This document shows positions 8,622 to 18,088 of a stretch of DNA of 64,000 nt, in pieces. The position numbers were made by a program, and so were the translations under genes. The first letter of the stretch is position 1. Each line of letters opens with the position of its first letter. Origin of the DNA: JBCCCJ01 sp039029315 (GTDB lineage: Bacteria > Bacteroidota > Bacteroidia > J057). The notes under the pieces were generated by a model. It saw only the letters and a list, made by a program, of their open reading frames with translations, was not told the DNA's origin and did no database searches. The stretch lies in assembly GCA_039029315.1 (NCBI GenBank), contig JBCCGK010000058.1:8041-72040 (forward strand), given 5' to 3'.

Positions 8622-9782
8622 CTAGGAATAGGGAATTGTAAAGTAAAAGGTTGTGCCTTCTTCGGGAGAAGATTCTACCCAGATTTTGCCGCTCATTTGT
8701 TCGATGATTCGCTTGCATACAGGAAGGCCTATTCCAACTCCTTCATATCCTGGAGCCAGATCCAGATTTCGGAGCGGTTGAAAGAGTGTTTTTTGGTCTT
8801 CATGAGCAATTCCCGGGCCATTATCCCGAACATGAAATTGCCAATGGCTAGGCTGTTTTTGGACACCAATCTCGATTCGGATAGGACCAGAATGATGTTT
8901 GATCGCATTGGCAATTAGATTTTGGAACAAGGCTGTCATCTCAAACTCATTGGCCTTGACGATAGGCAAAGGACCGAATTGGATTCTGACATCATTCTGA
9001 GCGATAGACTGCTGAAGGTTTTCTAAGACATTGGCAATGATCTCCTGGAGACTTAGCACGTAATATCCTACCTGCTCGCCCACTCTTGCATAGGAAAGCA
9101 AGCCTTGTATGGTGCGTTCCATTCTTTTGAGATTGGCTTGAACATATTCGGCCTGCATGTCATAATCTGCTTCTCCATTGTCTTTCAAATAAGCAGCCAG
9201 ATGCCCGGACAACTTGAGACTGGCTTGCAATGGATTGTGCAGTACATGGAGAACGGCGGAGGCAAAGGCATCCAGTTTTTGATTGGAAAACCGCAATTCC
9301 TGATTGAGGTGTTTCAGGCGATTTTGAGCCTCAACTCTTTCATTGGCAACTTCTGCAATCAAAATCAAGCCCCCGACCTCATGCTCTCGAATATACCAGG
9401 GTTGGACCACCCAATCTATATATAATAGTAGGCCAGATCGGGTGTGATATGGATCTGCTTCACATGATTCACTGACTCCCTTGAGACATCGTTGATGAGC
9501 TTCTTTCCATCGCTCTGGTGTATCTGGAAATATCTCATAATGATTTTTGCCAATCAAATCCACCACTACAGGCTTGTAGTCTTGCATGTATTTATCACTG
9601 ACCATGAGGTAATTCATTTCATGGTCGAACATGGCAATCGACAGCGGAATATGCCGGATAAAGTAATTGAGTCTTTCCTGAAGAATTTTGCAATAGTCCT
9701 TTTCTTCTGTCAATTGGCGTTCCAGGTCAGCGATTCTGACCTCTGCTTGTTTCAATGCCTGTTTCAGATCTTGCTCTGTCAT
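8622..9782 (-). CDS. PAS-domain sensor histidine kinase
   Basis: A soluble (no membrane segment) histidine kinase of 386 residues. Residues 1-40 form a coiled coil. A PAS domain follows (about 41-150, with FIRHIPLSIAMFDHEMNYL and the WYIREHEVGG core), then a short coiled linker. The dimerisation/phosphoacceptor region is AVLHVLHNPLQ, with His179 in the position of the usual H-D-L-x-x-P-L histidine. The ATPase domain shows the N box (FQNLIANAIKHH), G1 (VRDNGPGIA) and G2 (GVGIGLPVCKRI). It lacks a receiver domain and no response regulator is adjacent, so the partner is unknown. It starts 7 bp after the M14 peptidase stop, which suggests one transcript. Confidence 0.88.
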   Translation of the reverse strand: MTEQDLKQALKQAEVRIADLERQLTEEKDYCKILQERLNYFIRHIPLSIAMFDHEMNYLMVSDKYMQDYKPVVVDLIGKNHYEIFPDTPERWKEAHQRCLKGVSESCEADPYHTRSGLLLYIDWVVQPWYIREHEVGGLILIAEVANERVEAQNRLKHLNQELRFSNQKLDAFASAVLHVLHNPLQASLKLSGHLAAYLKDNGEADYDMQAEYVQANLKRMERTIQGLLSYARVGEQVGYYVLSLQEIIANVLENLQQSIAQNDVRIQFGPLPIVKANEFEMTALFQNLIANAIKHHSGPIRIEIGVQKQPSHWQFHVRDNGPGIAHEDQKTLFQPLRNLDLAPGYEGVGIGLPVCKRIIEQMSGKIWVESSPEEGTTFYFTIPYS

Positions 9783-9789
9783 ACTGCAA

Positions 9790-11553
9790 TCACTTCATAA
9801 GAGGAAGAGGAGATTCCTGAAACCATCGAAAAATGGGATATCGTTTATGCGTTGGCTCATAATGTTCGGACTGTTCATACAGGAATTTGAGTTGCATCCA
9901 GCTCATATTGGCAAACAATGAATCCTGATCGACTTTTTCTTGCATTTCCCGCTTCAGTGCGGGATCATTGCGGAGCATTTCGGCAGCCTTGTCTTCAAAG
10001 ACATAAGGAGAAAAATACTCTTTTTGCATGAGAAAACTGTCAAAATAATTCCACCTGAAAAACGAATCCTGAGACTTGGGTTCCAGGACATGAACAAGAT
10101 ACGCATTTCGGATTTGATTTGTATATACGATATAATCTCCTTTTATCAACTGGATGTGCTGAGTATCACTTTGTAGGTCAAGTTGGTCATGATAGTAGTG
10201 TCCTTCGTATGCCTGCTCAGAGGTGTGATGAGACACTAGATATTGAACTTCGGCTACCACTGTCGTATCCTTTGCCAGTCGAGACAGTTCCACACCATTG
10301 ACCTTCAGTGCGTGGATGACTCGATACTGAGATTGGGGAATCAGGTAGGCCAGGGGTTTGGAAACGGTATGTGTCGGTCGATAGGTGTTGAGAAAGGGAA
10401 TGTTCTTGATATAAGGTTCTTTTTGATCATAATACAACCTTGGCAAGCCCGATACCTCGCTTGTTTTGGTTTTGGCAGTATAGCCAGCGAATCGAAGGGA
10501 ATCTACTTGATTGCGATCGAGGCGCCAGCTCACGTGAAATTCCGTTTGCTCCTTTGTAGCCATTCGATCTGTCTGAATCACTTGTCCGATGAGTTGGTAA
10601 TTCTGATTCACATGCACCAGAAGTCCTTCCAGAAAACGATAGGTTGCCCAGACACGATCCTTAAATGGTTTCAGCATATGTGCCTCAGTGATAAAGCTCA
10701 TGGTCTGAAAAAGGGATGCGTAGCCACTTGAGTAGCGTGGAAGATCCAAAAATCCACTGATGCCATGATCCGGGCTTTGTCGAAAAGCATTTACATAGGG
10801 GCAGATCTCGATGTCTGATTGTTTCATATGTGATTCCAGCTCAGGAATCATCCTCTCCTGCATATAGGTCGCAATGGAAGGCCCAGCTTTGTCGGGATGC
10901 GTAGCGATATAGGTCAAAGTTGCTGGATAATCAGCGCCATTGGTGGTGTGGGTATCAATGAAAATATCGGGGAGCAACAACTGGAAAATCTCGGCAAAGG
11001 CCTCCATATTTCGGGTATCCGTTTTGATGAAATCCCGATTCAAATCATAATTTCTCGCATTGCCTCTGAATCCATAGGCTTGTGGACCGTTTTGGTTGGC
11101 TCTGCTGCAGCATCCGCGATTCAGCATGCCTCCGATGTTATAAGCAGGGATAATCCCAATAGAGAGATGATCCAGCAATTTTCGCAATTCTGGCTTCTCC
11201 ATTAGATCTCTGGCAAGCATCATACAAGCATCGACCCCACACGGTTCTCCTGCATGTATACCATTGTTGATCAGGATCATGCGTTTGCCTGCCTGTCGAT
11301 TCTCCACTGGATCGAAGGATGTGTCAGTAGAGATCAGTACCAATTGGAGGGGTAACCCGACATCGGTCAGCCCCATGGATTGGATCGAAATTTCGGGATA
11401 GTGATCTGCCAGACGCTGATAATGGTCGATGGATTCCTGGTAAGTAGCGCTGACGAGCTCTTGCCCTTGTTCAAAAGGTGTTTGCCAGGATTGGGCAGAA
11501 CTATGCACCATTGAGAGCCAAAGACACAAGAAGGAAGCAAAGAATTTCTTCAT
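9790..11553 (-). CDS. Secreted M14-family zinc carboxypeptidase
   Basis: A 587-residue exported metallopeptidase with an N-terminal signal peptide (MKKFFASFLCLWLSMVHSSAQ). The M14 zinc site is visible: HAGEPCG at 100-106 gives the His and Glu ligands and FIDTHT (198-203) gives the second His. NYDLNRDF (168-175) holds the substrate-carboxylate-binding Asn-Arg. TEAHML in the later part is a candidate for the catalytic glutamate. The 250-residue C-terminal extension looks like beta-sandwich sequence without a T9SS sorting motif, so the protein is probably periplasmic. It probably trims C-terminal residues of peptides. It is first in a unit with the histidine kinase. Confidence 0.88.
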   Translation of the reverse strand: MKKFFASFLCLWLSMVHSSAQSWQTPFEQGQELVSATYQESIDHYQRLADHYPEISIQSMGLTDVGLPLQLVLISTDTSFDPVENRQAGKRMILINNGIHAGEPCGVDACMMLARDLMEKPELRKLLDHLSIGIIPAYNIGGMLNRGCCSRANQNGPQAYGFRGNARNYDLNRDFIKTDTRNMEAFAEIFQLLLPDIFIDTHTTNGADYPATLTYIATHPDKAGPSIATYMQERMIPELESHMKQSDIEICPYVNAFRQSPDHGISGFLDLPRYSSGYASLFQTMSFITEAHMLKPFKDRVWATYRFLEGLLVHVNQNYQLIGQVIQTDRMATKEQTEFHVSWRLDRNQVDSLRFAGYTAKTKTSEVSGLPRLYYDQKEPYIKNIPFLNTYRPTHTVSKPLAYLIPQSQYRVIHALKVNGVELSRLAKDTTVVAEVQYLVSHHTSEQAYEGHYYHDQLDLQSDTQHIQLIKGDYIVYTNQIRNAYLVHVLEPKSQDSFFRWNYFDSFLMQKEYFSPYVFEDKAAEMLRNDPALKREMQEKVDQDSLFANMSWMQLKFLYEQSEHYEPTHKRYPIFRWFQESPLPLMK

Positions 11554-11657
11554 AAATCAGCAGGTCGAGTAAACGAAGATAGGAAGATTTTTGGGAGCAG
11601 ATCCTAAAAAATCTGTTTATTTGCGTTATATCTGGATTGCGAGTAAGACAAAAGAAA

Positions 11658-12071
11658 ATGATTGAGCCAAGAATATCGAATACTGAAATCACAGTCAGAA
11701 GTTGGACCCTGGATTTATATGGTCAGGTGAGCAATGCGAAATTTCTGGAATTTCTCGAGGAAGCGCGATGGAACCACTTTCAGGGATTCTTTGAGTCCGG
11801 TATGTTCATGGATTTGGGTCTGGCGTTTGTATTGGTCAATATCAATCTGAATTACAAAGGCTCTGCCCGGCTGGGAGAGATTCTGGATATTGAGACATAT
11901 ATCAAGCGCCTTGGGGAGAAAAGCATCACTCTGTCGCAGTCTATCGTGATGAGATCTACGCAACAAGTGATCATGGATGGAGAAGTGACCTTTGTGGTCA
12001 AGGATCTGGAAAAAGGAGTAGCTACCCCGATTACAGGGCGAATGAGAGATATGTTCCAAAGAGAAGGTTAG
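11658..12071 (+). CDS. Acyl-CoA thioesterase of the 4-hydroxybenzoyl-CoA thioesterase (hotdog) family
   Basis: A 137-residue single hotdog-fold protein. The motif LDLYGQVSNAKFLEFLEEAR (residues 18-37) corresponds to the family D-x-x-G-H-V-N-N-x-x-Y/F pattern, with Asp19 at the catalytic aspartate position; the usual His is replaced by Gln. ILDIETYIKRLGEKSITLSQ matches the central beta strands. The ATG at 11658 is chosen over an upstream TTG because the family starts near the first beta strand. It probably hydrolyses small or medium acyl-CoAs in the cytosol. It converges on the AAA+ gene with only 13 bp between stop codons. Confidence 0.85.
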   Translation: MIEPRISNTEITVRSWTLDLYGQVSNAKFLEFLEEARWNHFQGFFESGMFMDLGLAFVLVNINLNYKGSARLGEILDIETYIKRLGEKSITLSQSIVMRSTQQVIMDGEVTFVVKDLEKGVATPITGRMRDMFQREG

Positions 12072-12084
12072 ACTGGACAGGGAC

Positions 12085-14721
12085 TTATACGAATCCTACA
12101 CGACCTTGATTGCCTCCTTCCAACAGACTGTCATTTCCTGCTTCAAATTCTTTTACATCCTCTAATTCCAACTGTTGGAGCATTTTCTGATTTCTTTCTG
12201 CTGGATCTAGGGAAGCCAATCGAAGATGTTGATTCTTGATGGCCTTCTCTACGACCTTCCTGACGGCTCTTGCATTGCCAAAAAACTTGTTCTTGCTGCG
12301 ATGCAAATATTGGAAATATGTAGCCATATGTTCTGCCGCTTGATCCGACACTAGAATGGTTTCTTCTTTCAGCATCATGCGCGCAATAGAGAGAAGCTCT
12401 TCAGGGGAGTAATCTGGAAATTCCATTTTGCGGTCAAAGCGTGATTTGAGGCCAGGATTGATTTCCAGGAACTGTCGCATATTATCTGGATATCCAGCGG
12501 CGATGACGACGAGTTCTCCTCTCAGATCTTCCATTCGCTTGAGCAAGGTATCGATGGCTTCTCTTCCAAAATCTCCGCTTCCACCTTGGGTAAGCGAGTA
12601 AGCTTCGTCAATGAAAAGCACCCCTCCTCTTGCTTTTTCGATGACTTCGGCAGTCTTCAAGGCCGTTTGGCCTACATAGCCCGCTACCAGATCCTGCCGA
12701 TCACTTTCCTGGACTGTGCCTCTTTCCAGAATACCCAAGGCCCGATAGATCTTACCGATGATTCTGGCAACGGTGGTCTTGCCTGTGCCAGGATTCCCTG
12801 TAAAGATGGTATGCAAAGAAAAGCGGTGAAGCACATCTTTGCCGATTTCTTTATAAAATCGCACCAGCTTGACGAGTTCGTGTACTTCGGTTTTGACACT
12901 TTCCAGGCCGATCATTCGATCCAGTTCATCCAATGCCTCAGATAACAGGGATTCATCTATCGGAATCCTTGCTTTCCGTCTGGATTGTGGCTCGAAGATT
13001 TCTTCTATGTCTTCCTCTCGAATCACTGACAGATCTTCTTTGGTGAGATCGTCGATATTGTCAGAGCGCATGATTCTGAGGCCGAGATTCATTTTCGCTT
13101 CATTGATCAGAGAGAGGGCATATCGCGCATTACCAAAGGTTCGATCCCGCTTTCGATAGGCATCCACGAGCTTTTTGTACAGATACTCCTTGGCGTGTGT
13201 GGACAGTTCCACAGATGCCTTGGCCGTCCCCTGTAGCGAGATGGCCTGCAACTCGTCTGGCGTATAATCAGGGAAGTCAAACCGCATCGTAAAACGTGAT
13301 TTCAGTCCTGGATTTGAGTGCAGGAATTTCTCCATTTCCTTGGGATAACCTGCCACCACGATGGCGAGATCCCCCTTTCCATTGGACATTTCCTTGACCA
13401 ACAGTTCGATGACTTCACGGCCATAATCTTTGTTGTCATCCCCTCCACGAGACAGGGCATAGGCTTCATCAATGAAGAGGATTCCCCCTCTTGCTTTTTC
13501 GATGGCTGCACGCACCTTGGGAGCGGTTTGTCCAATATATTCTCCTACGATATCGGCCCTGTCTACCTCATGGACATGTCCACGGCTGAGAAGTCCGAGT
13601 TTCTTATAAATCCGACCTAATTTTCGGGCTACAGTGGTTTTTCCGGTTCCTGGATTTCCTGCAAATACCACATGCAGGTTGACAGGTTGATTGTCCTCAA
13701 ATCCTTTTTCTTTCCTCAAATTAAGGAAATTCAAATATTGAGAGTACTCCCGCATTCTAGCCTTGATGCTTTCCAGCCCTATCATGCTGTCAAGTTCCTC
13801 CAGTACCTCTTCCAGGGTCTGGCTATCCAATTCTGCCTGGGTGGGAATCCCGATCAGACTACCGATGTTTTCATCCGGGGTGAGGAGTTGGCTTTCGCCC
13901 TCCATGAAGGTGTCGCCAACCTTGAATGGGATGATTCCTACCAGACTGTCCATGAATACAACCTCTACTGTATAGTTATCTGCAAACCATGTCCCTTTGT
14001 GATCTGAACCCCAGCCAGAGGTAATGGTGAAGGTTCTGTCGCCTTCTTTGATGGTTTGAAGTTCTGTCGTACGACCTTTTAGCTGCCGGGCATCATTGTA
14101 GAAGTTGAAGACCAATTCGGCCTTCCACTCTTTGCTCAGCCGGTTGAGGGCATTGAATTCTACCCAGACAAATCTCGTCTCCTTGTCGTGGAATTCTGTG
14201 TAATAAGTAGGGCCCTCTTTTTTGCCATCTGTATTGCTGCCTTCGTAGAGCCGGGCTTTCTCTACGGAGAGGTAAGCAGATTCAGAGCTCCCGTCCAGTC
14301 CTACATCATAGACATAGAAGTACCTCGTCCCAACTTTCTCGCCATCTATATAGGCTTCCCAATAATATTCTCCTTCTTTCCAGAAAGCACCAGCTTTTTC
14401 TGTTCCCCAGCCTTCACGAATAAAGACAATGTTGAGGTCTTTGGTCACGCGTTTGCTTACTTCAATGTCACAAATCTCTTCTGGTTTTTCTCCCCTGGTT
14501 TCAGGTAAGGAGAATGCCTTGAGATTGATCTCTGCACTCCAGTCCTCTTCATCAAACAGTTTATTAAAGAAGGAAAATTCCGCATAGATGTAAGAAATTT
14601 CCGATCGATCAAATACCTGACGATACTTCTTTTTACTCTCAGCCAGCCATTCGGTTGAGGTATAAGTTTTGAGCGATTTGAATTTGTGCTTGGTAAAGTC
14701 GTCTGGTTTTTGATGAGGCAT
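12085..14721 (-). CDS. Tandem AAA+ ATPase of the CbxX/CfqX/SpoVK type with two N-terminal beta domains
   Basis: An 878-residue cytosolic ATPase with two AAA+ modules of the CbxX/SpoVK clade. Module 1 has GNPGTGKTT at 355-363 and GGILFIDEAYAL at 412-423. Module 2 has GNPGTGKTT at 642-650 and GGVLFIDEAYSL. Both carry sensor segments (VVAGYP / IAAGYP), the arginine-finger region PGLKSRF, and a C-terminal FGNAR. Each module is preceded by the same linker (LDSMIGLESIK / LDRMIGLESVK). The N-terminal 270 residues are a duplicated domain, each half ending in a GWG...G.W/F...Y....ID/MDS motif (104-140 and 236-268). These ATPases remodel protein complexes; the target here is unknown, and there is no RuBisCO or sporulation context. 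Confidence 0.85.
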   Translation of the reverse strand: MPHQKPDDFTKHKFKSLKTYTSTEWLAESKKKYRQVFDRSEISYIYAEFSFFNKLFDEEDWSAEINLKAFSLPETRGEKPEEICDIEVSKRVTKDLNIVFIREGWGTEKAGAFWKEGEYYWEAYIDGEKVGTRYFYVYDVGLDGSSESAYLSVEKARLYEGSNTDGKKEGPTYYTEFHDKETRFVWVEFNALNRLSKEWKAELVFNFYNDARQLKGRTTELQTIKEGDRTFTITSGWGSDHKGTWFADNYTVEVVFMDSLVGIIPFKVGDTFMEGESQLLTPDENIGSLIGIPTQAELDSQTLEEVLEELDSMIGLESIKARMREYSQYLNFLNLRKEKGFEDNQPVNLHVVFAGNPGTGKTTVARKLGRIYKKLGLLSRGHVHEVDRADIVGEYIGQTAPKVRAAIEKARGGILFIDEAYALSRGGDDNKDYGREVIELLVKEMSNGKGDLAIVVAGYPKEMEKFLHSNPGLKSRFTMRFDFPDYTPDELQAISLQGTAKASVELSTHAKEYLYKKLVDAYRKRDRTFGNARYALSLINEAKMNLGLRIMRSDNIDDLTKEDLSVIREEDIEEIFEPQSRRKARIPIDESLLSEALDELDRMIGLESVKTEVHELVKLVRFYKEIGKDVLHRFSLHTIFTGNPGTGKTTVARIIGKIYRALGILERGTVQESDRQDLVAGYVGQTALKTAEVIEKARGGVLFIDEAYSLTQGGSGDFGREAIDTLLKRMEDLRGELVVIAAGYPDNMRQFLEINPGLKSRFDRKMEFPDYSPEELLSIARMMLKEETILVSDQAAEHMATYFQYLHRSKNKFFGNARAVRKVVEKAIKNQHLRLASLDPAERNQKMLQQLELEDVKEFEAGNDSLLEGGNQGRVGFV

Positions 14722-15161
14722 GCCACCGAATTGATTTCAACCCTGGAAGTGTCCGGGTTTACGAAATTGCGATTTAATTTTGATTTGAACAACGGATTGT
14801 GGAACGGATTTTGTTGATTCAGGGTAAGTCTTTAACAATTCAACCCGAAAAGGGAAAATTTTTAAAGATTCTATTGGGGAACAATGGGTCAAATGTCTCA
14901 TTGTTATTTTGGGTGAAGAAATTCACTTATCATGCAAATCACAACAATTGGATTCCTGAACAGGGGAACATCCTAAGAGAGATGTGTTCAGAAGGATCTG
15001 ATGGATTTGGATGCAATATTAGATTGGGGTAAAATCTAATTGATTGACTCAGAACATTTTTTTTGACTCACCCTCTTAGGGGTGGATCAGTTATTTGAAA
15101 TAAACGAAGACGTGTAACCCATGTGTATGTTGAAAATATTGTTGGCTAATCAAAATGTTGT
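14722..15161. other. 440-bp intergenic region without a recognisable gene
   Basis: A divergent spacer between the AAA+ gene and the short AraC-type gene. It is AT-rich. A 77-codon open frame at 14799-15032 has no recognisable features and I reject it as a gene. A small hairpin (CACCC TCTTAG GGGTG, 15069-15084) lies about 80 bp before the AraC-type start. Promoters for both flanking genes should be here, but no clear TTTG/TAnnTTTG pair is visible. Confidence 0.4.
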
Positions 15162-15569
15162 ATGAAGACGCGTTTTACACCTAACAACCAAAGACTGCTC
15201 TCCCTTTATGACAAACATGCAACCGCTCTTTTGCAAAACCAGCCGTTCTCGGATAACTACACCGCCAAGGTGAGACAATTGTTACTCCGGCAACTAAAGG
15301 AAGAATCTCCAGGAATCGAAATCGTAGCTGATCATTTGTCGATGAGCGTGCGAAGCCTCCAACTCAAACTGAAGGAAGAGGGTACCAGCTATCAAAAAAT
15401 CCTGAACTCTGTCCGCAAAGGATTGGCAATTGCCTATCTGCGCGAACCGAAAGTCAGTAAGGGCGAAATCGCTCAGATGCTTGGGTTCTCTGAAATCAGT
15501 GTTTTTTCACGAACTTTCAAAAAATGGACGGGCAAAAGCCCCTCTGAGTATCAAGCTACCTATCTGTAA
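15162..15569 (+). CDS. Short AraC-type DNA-binding protein (DNA-binding domain only)
   Basis: A 135-residue protein that consists almost entirely of an AraC/XylS DNA-binding domain. The first helix-turn-helix is IVADHLSMSVRSLQLKLKEE (about residues 55-74), and the second is EIAQMLGFSEISVFSRTFKK followed by WTGKSPSEYQ. This matches the C-terminal third of ~330-residue AraC regulators with an N-terminal Arabinose_bd-type sensor domain (MSVRSLQ-KLKEEGTSYQ-IL). No coding remnant of that sensor is visible in the 440 bp upstream. It could be a stand-alone regulator or the remnant of a truncated one. The gene ends in a good terminator. Confidence 0.8.
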   Translation: MKTRFTPNNQRLLSLYDKHATALLQNQPFSDNYTAKVRQLLLRQLKEESPGIEIVADHLSMSVRSLQLKLKEEGTSYQKILNSVRKGLAIAYLREPKVSKGEIAQMLGFSEISVFSRTFKKWTGKSPSEYQATYL

Positions 15570-15597
15570 TTCGTTCACTAGAAAGAAATGAAATCCT

Positions 15598-15636
15598 CCC
15601 TGGCCAGAAGTATCTTCTGGTTGGGGAATTTTTTTT
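15598..15636 (+). terminator. Rho-independent terminator after the AraC-type gene
   Basis: A 13-bp stem with GU pairs (CCCTGGCCAGAAG / CTTCTGGTTGGGG, loop TAT) at 15598-15626 is followed by AATTTTTTTT. It lies 28 bp after the stop codon and just before the convergent glycosyltransferase gene. Confidence 0.8.
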
Positions 15637-15650
15637 GTTGTCCAATGAAG

Positions 15651-17033
15651 CTATACGTCCTGCTCCCTGTTCAATCGTCTTTGCCAAAGTTCCCATCCTA
15701 TTACCACTGCCAGCAAGCAATATTCAATTCCCACAAGCCAGAGCGGTTCTATATAGTCGGTAGTACGATAGGTAGCATAACTGAGGGGAATGAGCATCGT
15801 CCACACAATCGGAAATCGATATGGCGTACACACACACAATGCCACCAAGGTGAGACTATACCAGGGATGTACAATTGAAGCAAATGAGAAATAGATCAGA
15901 AAAACCCACATCATGCTTCTGGAAAGCTGGTCCGTCCGTTCCTTCCAGGCAAAGAGGCCAATCCCTAGTATGGTGAAAATGGCCAAAACAGGGCCCGCTG
16001 ACTGAATGATATTATAGCCTGTGAGCTGGAAACCTGCCCATCTGACCAGATAATAGATACTAGCATTGAATTCAAAAGACTGGAAATAAAGGCCCACACT
16101 TTCTGACAAATGCAGAAATGTCTGCCAATCCATGATGGGTAAAAACATCAATCCCGTCATCAGGCCCACCATCAATCCAAATACAATGGCCTTGCCCCAA
16201 CCAAGTCTCTTGATGAGCAAGGGCAACAACATGATGGGCAGGAGCTTGCTTCCAACCGCAATTGCAAAAGGAATACTTGCGCGTAACCAGCGGTTGCATC
16301 TGAATTCCCAGATGGCCCACAACAATCCCATGATCATCAAGGCCTCAAAATGAAGGTTGCCGCATAGTTCGATGATGGCGAGAGGATTGAGTGCATAGAG
16401 TCCAATCCAGCTGAGCGGAAGGGCCAACTTTTTGAGCAGCCGAAAGAGAATCCAGAGGCTGATTCCTTCGCTGAGAAAGACAAAAGCTTTCATCAACCAA
16501 ATGTGACCCATCACATGGTGAGGGAAGATCCATGCCCCTAAGGTGAAGATTCCTTGGAGGATCGGTGGATAAATGGTGAAATAGTTTTTGGAATTCAGCC
16601 CATCATAGAGGGATTGAGTTAGGCCGAGGGTGTTCGCCAATTCAGGATCTGAGATATATGCACTGGGAACTTTGAGAAATGGATTGATCCCTTGAGCAAG
16701 TAGTCGCCCATCCCAAATGAATCGAAAATAATCATCAGAGAGTTGTGGCAGTGCCCCTACAGCCAACAAGCGAAATCCTAGCCCAATCACAATCAAGGTA
16801 TGTGGGTGAAGCCAGAAGGAGGAAACGGCAGGAGGCTTCAAGGAAGATCCAAGAAGCGGAAAAGAACTGTCTGAGTTATGTACCAAAACGAATACATACC
16901 CCAAAAAAAGGATAAGAATAAACCCATAGACTGTAAGGAAATCTTGTCGGACTGTTTCAAACAGCAGCCAATAATAGATTCCACCAGACAATCCATATAT
17001 GAGTGGAAGGACCCATCGTTGAGATCGCAACAT
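15651..17033 (-). CDS. GT-C-type integral membrane glycosyltransferase (mannosyltransferase-like)
   Basis: A 460-residue polytopic membrane protein with about 10-12 hydrophobic segments. The first extracytoplasmic loop carries LSDDYFRFIWDGRLLAQGIN (98-117). This acidic loop followed by W-D-G-R is typical of polyprenyl-phosphate-sugar-dependent GT-C enzymes (PIG-M/DUF2029/carotenoid or lipid mannosyltransferase-like). YPPI, NPLAIIELCGNLHFEA and GSKLLPIMLLPLL are further family-like motifs. It probably transfers a sugar from a polyprenyl-phosphate carrier to a lipid or glycan in the inner membrane. Donor and acceptor are unknown. It stands alone, divergent from the UspA-like gene. Confidence 0.75.
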   Translation of the reverse strand: MLRSQRWVLPLIYGLSGGIYYWLLFETVRQDFLTVYGFILILFLGYVFVLVHNSDSSFPLLGSSLKPPAVSSFWLHPHTLIVIGLGFRLLAVGALPQLSDDYFRFIWDGRLLAQGINPFLKVPSAYISDPELANTLGLTQSLYDGLNSKNYFTIYPPILQGIFTLGAWIFPHHVMGHIWLMKAFVFLSEGISLWILFRLLKKLALPLSWIGLYALNPLAIIELCGNLHFEALMIMGLLWAIWEFRCNRWLRASIPFAIAVGSKLLPIMLLPLLIKRLGWGKAIVFGLMVGLMTGLMFLPIMDWQTFLHLSESVGLYFQSFEFNASIYYLVRWAGFQLTGYNIIQSAGPVLAIFTILGIGLFAWKERTDQLSRSMMWVFLIYFSFASIVHPWYSLTLVALCVCTPYRFPIVWTMLIPLSYATYRTTDYIEPLWLVGIEYCLLAVVIGWELWQRRLNREQDV

Positions 17034-17127
17034 GAGGCGAAAGTAGGAAATCGATAGATAATCTCAAGGAAACGCTGGCAGCAGTTTTTTCTATTTTCAA
17101 AAAACCTGAGAATCGGATTGGAATAGA

Positions 17128-18054
17128 ATGATGATTCCTCATTCCAACTCACCAACAAAAGTGTATATTTACCCCCCAAACGATCAATACCATTTCATGT
17201 CTGATTTAGGGTCATTTGAATCAGTATTTCGGAGAGCATTGCGGACCAGATACGAATATGAAGATATCTCTCTTCAGAATATTCTGGTTATTACAGACCT
17301 GGAAGAGGAGGAAGAATCATCCTTTCTGACTCTTCTAAAGCAGTACCTCAAACCAAAATTGGTTGGGGATGCTTTTGAGTTCACTGTATTTGGTCGAAAA
17401 CAATTTGCTCCCTGGTCACATCTGCGAGCCAGAATTGACCAAATCAATCCTGATCTGATCATCAGTTACAGAATGTTGTGGGTAGAGGATATCACTGCTC
17501 CAAAGAGTCTTGGCTCATACATAGATCTATTGTCTCAGGATACTGATTTCCCTTTATTGGTGATGCCACATCCCAGGCTACACGATATGAAGGAGGTCCT
17601 AGATAAACCGGGAGCAATTCTGGTCGCCTCAGAGCATGCCTATGCCAACCATCATCAAGTCAACTATTCCCTGAATTTTGTAGAAGATGGTGCACCACTG
17701 GTTTTGGTCCATATTGAAGATGAAGATACCTTCGAGTATTATATGGATTCGATCGAAAAGATTCCAGCTTTGGACACGGAGGTAGCCCGAGATAGTTTAC
17801 ATGATCAACTGTTAGCAGGACCCTTGCATTATGCAGAATCTGTTGAGGAATATATTAGACAAAACTTCCCAAACATAGATATTCAAACCCATATCACATT
17901 TGGACATTTGATTACTGCCTATCAGGAACTGCTCCATTCCCAGTTGGTGGATCTTTTGGTAACCAATACCAAGGATGATACCCAATTGGCCATGCACAGC
18001 ATTGGTTATTCGCTGGCTGTGGAGTTCCGACAAACCCCTGTCCTATTATTATAG
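17128..18054 (+). CDS. UspA-like (universal stress protein-type) protein
   Basis: A 308-residue cytosolic protein built as two alpha/beta halves of about 150 residues, resembling tandem universal stress protein folds. The N-half includes ILVITDLEEEEESSF and a segment DLIISYR like the UspA dimer strand. The C-half includes GAILVASEHAYANHHQVNYS, LVLVHIED, and VDLLVTNTKDD...VEFRQTPVLLL, which follows the UspA end pattern (D-L-L-V / -P-V-L-L). The ATP-binding G-x2-G-x9-G-S/T motif is not visible, so nucleotide binding is doubtful. It begins 94 bp from the divergent glycosyltransferase and is followed 34 bp later by the dgcN-like gene, probably in the same transcript. Confidence 0.65.
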   Translation: MMIPHSNSPTKVYIYPPNDQYHFMSDLGSFESVFRRALRTRYEYEDISLQNILVITDLEEEEESSFLTLLKQYLKPKLVGDAFEFTVFGRKQFAPWSHLRARIDQINPDLIISYRMLWVEDITAPKSLGSYIDLLSQDTDFPLLVMPHPRLHDMKEVLDKPGAILVASEHAYANHHQVNYSLNFVEDGAPLVLVHIEDEDTFEYYMDSIEKIPALDTEVARDSLHDQLLAGPLHYAESVEEYIRQNFPNIDIQTHITFGHLITAYQELLHSQLVDLLVTNTKDDTQLAMHSIGYSLAVEFRQTPVLLL

Positions 18055-18088
18055 CCTACCAATTTAGTCATCTATATAATTTTTGAGA

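Noticed and set aside
12085..14721. RuBisCO activase function
   Set aside because: The family name comes from CbxX, but no carbon-fixation gene is present, so only the AAA+ class is claimed.
14799..15032. 77-codon plus-strand frame before the AraC-type gene
   Set aside because: No signal peptide, domain or conserved pattern; the sequence does not resemble a missing AraC sensor domain.
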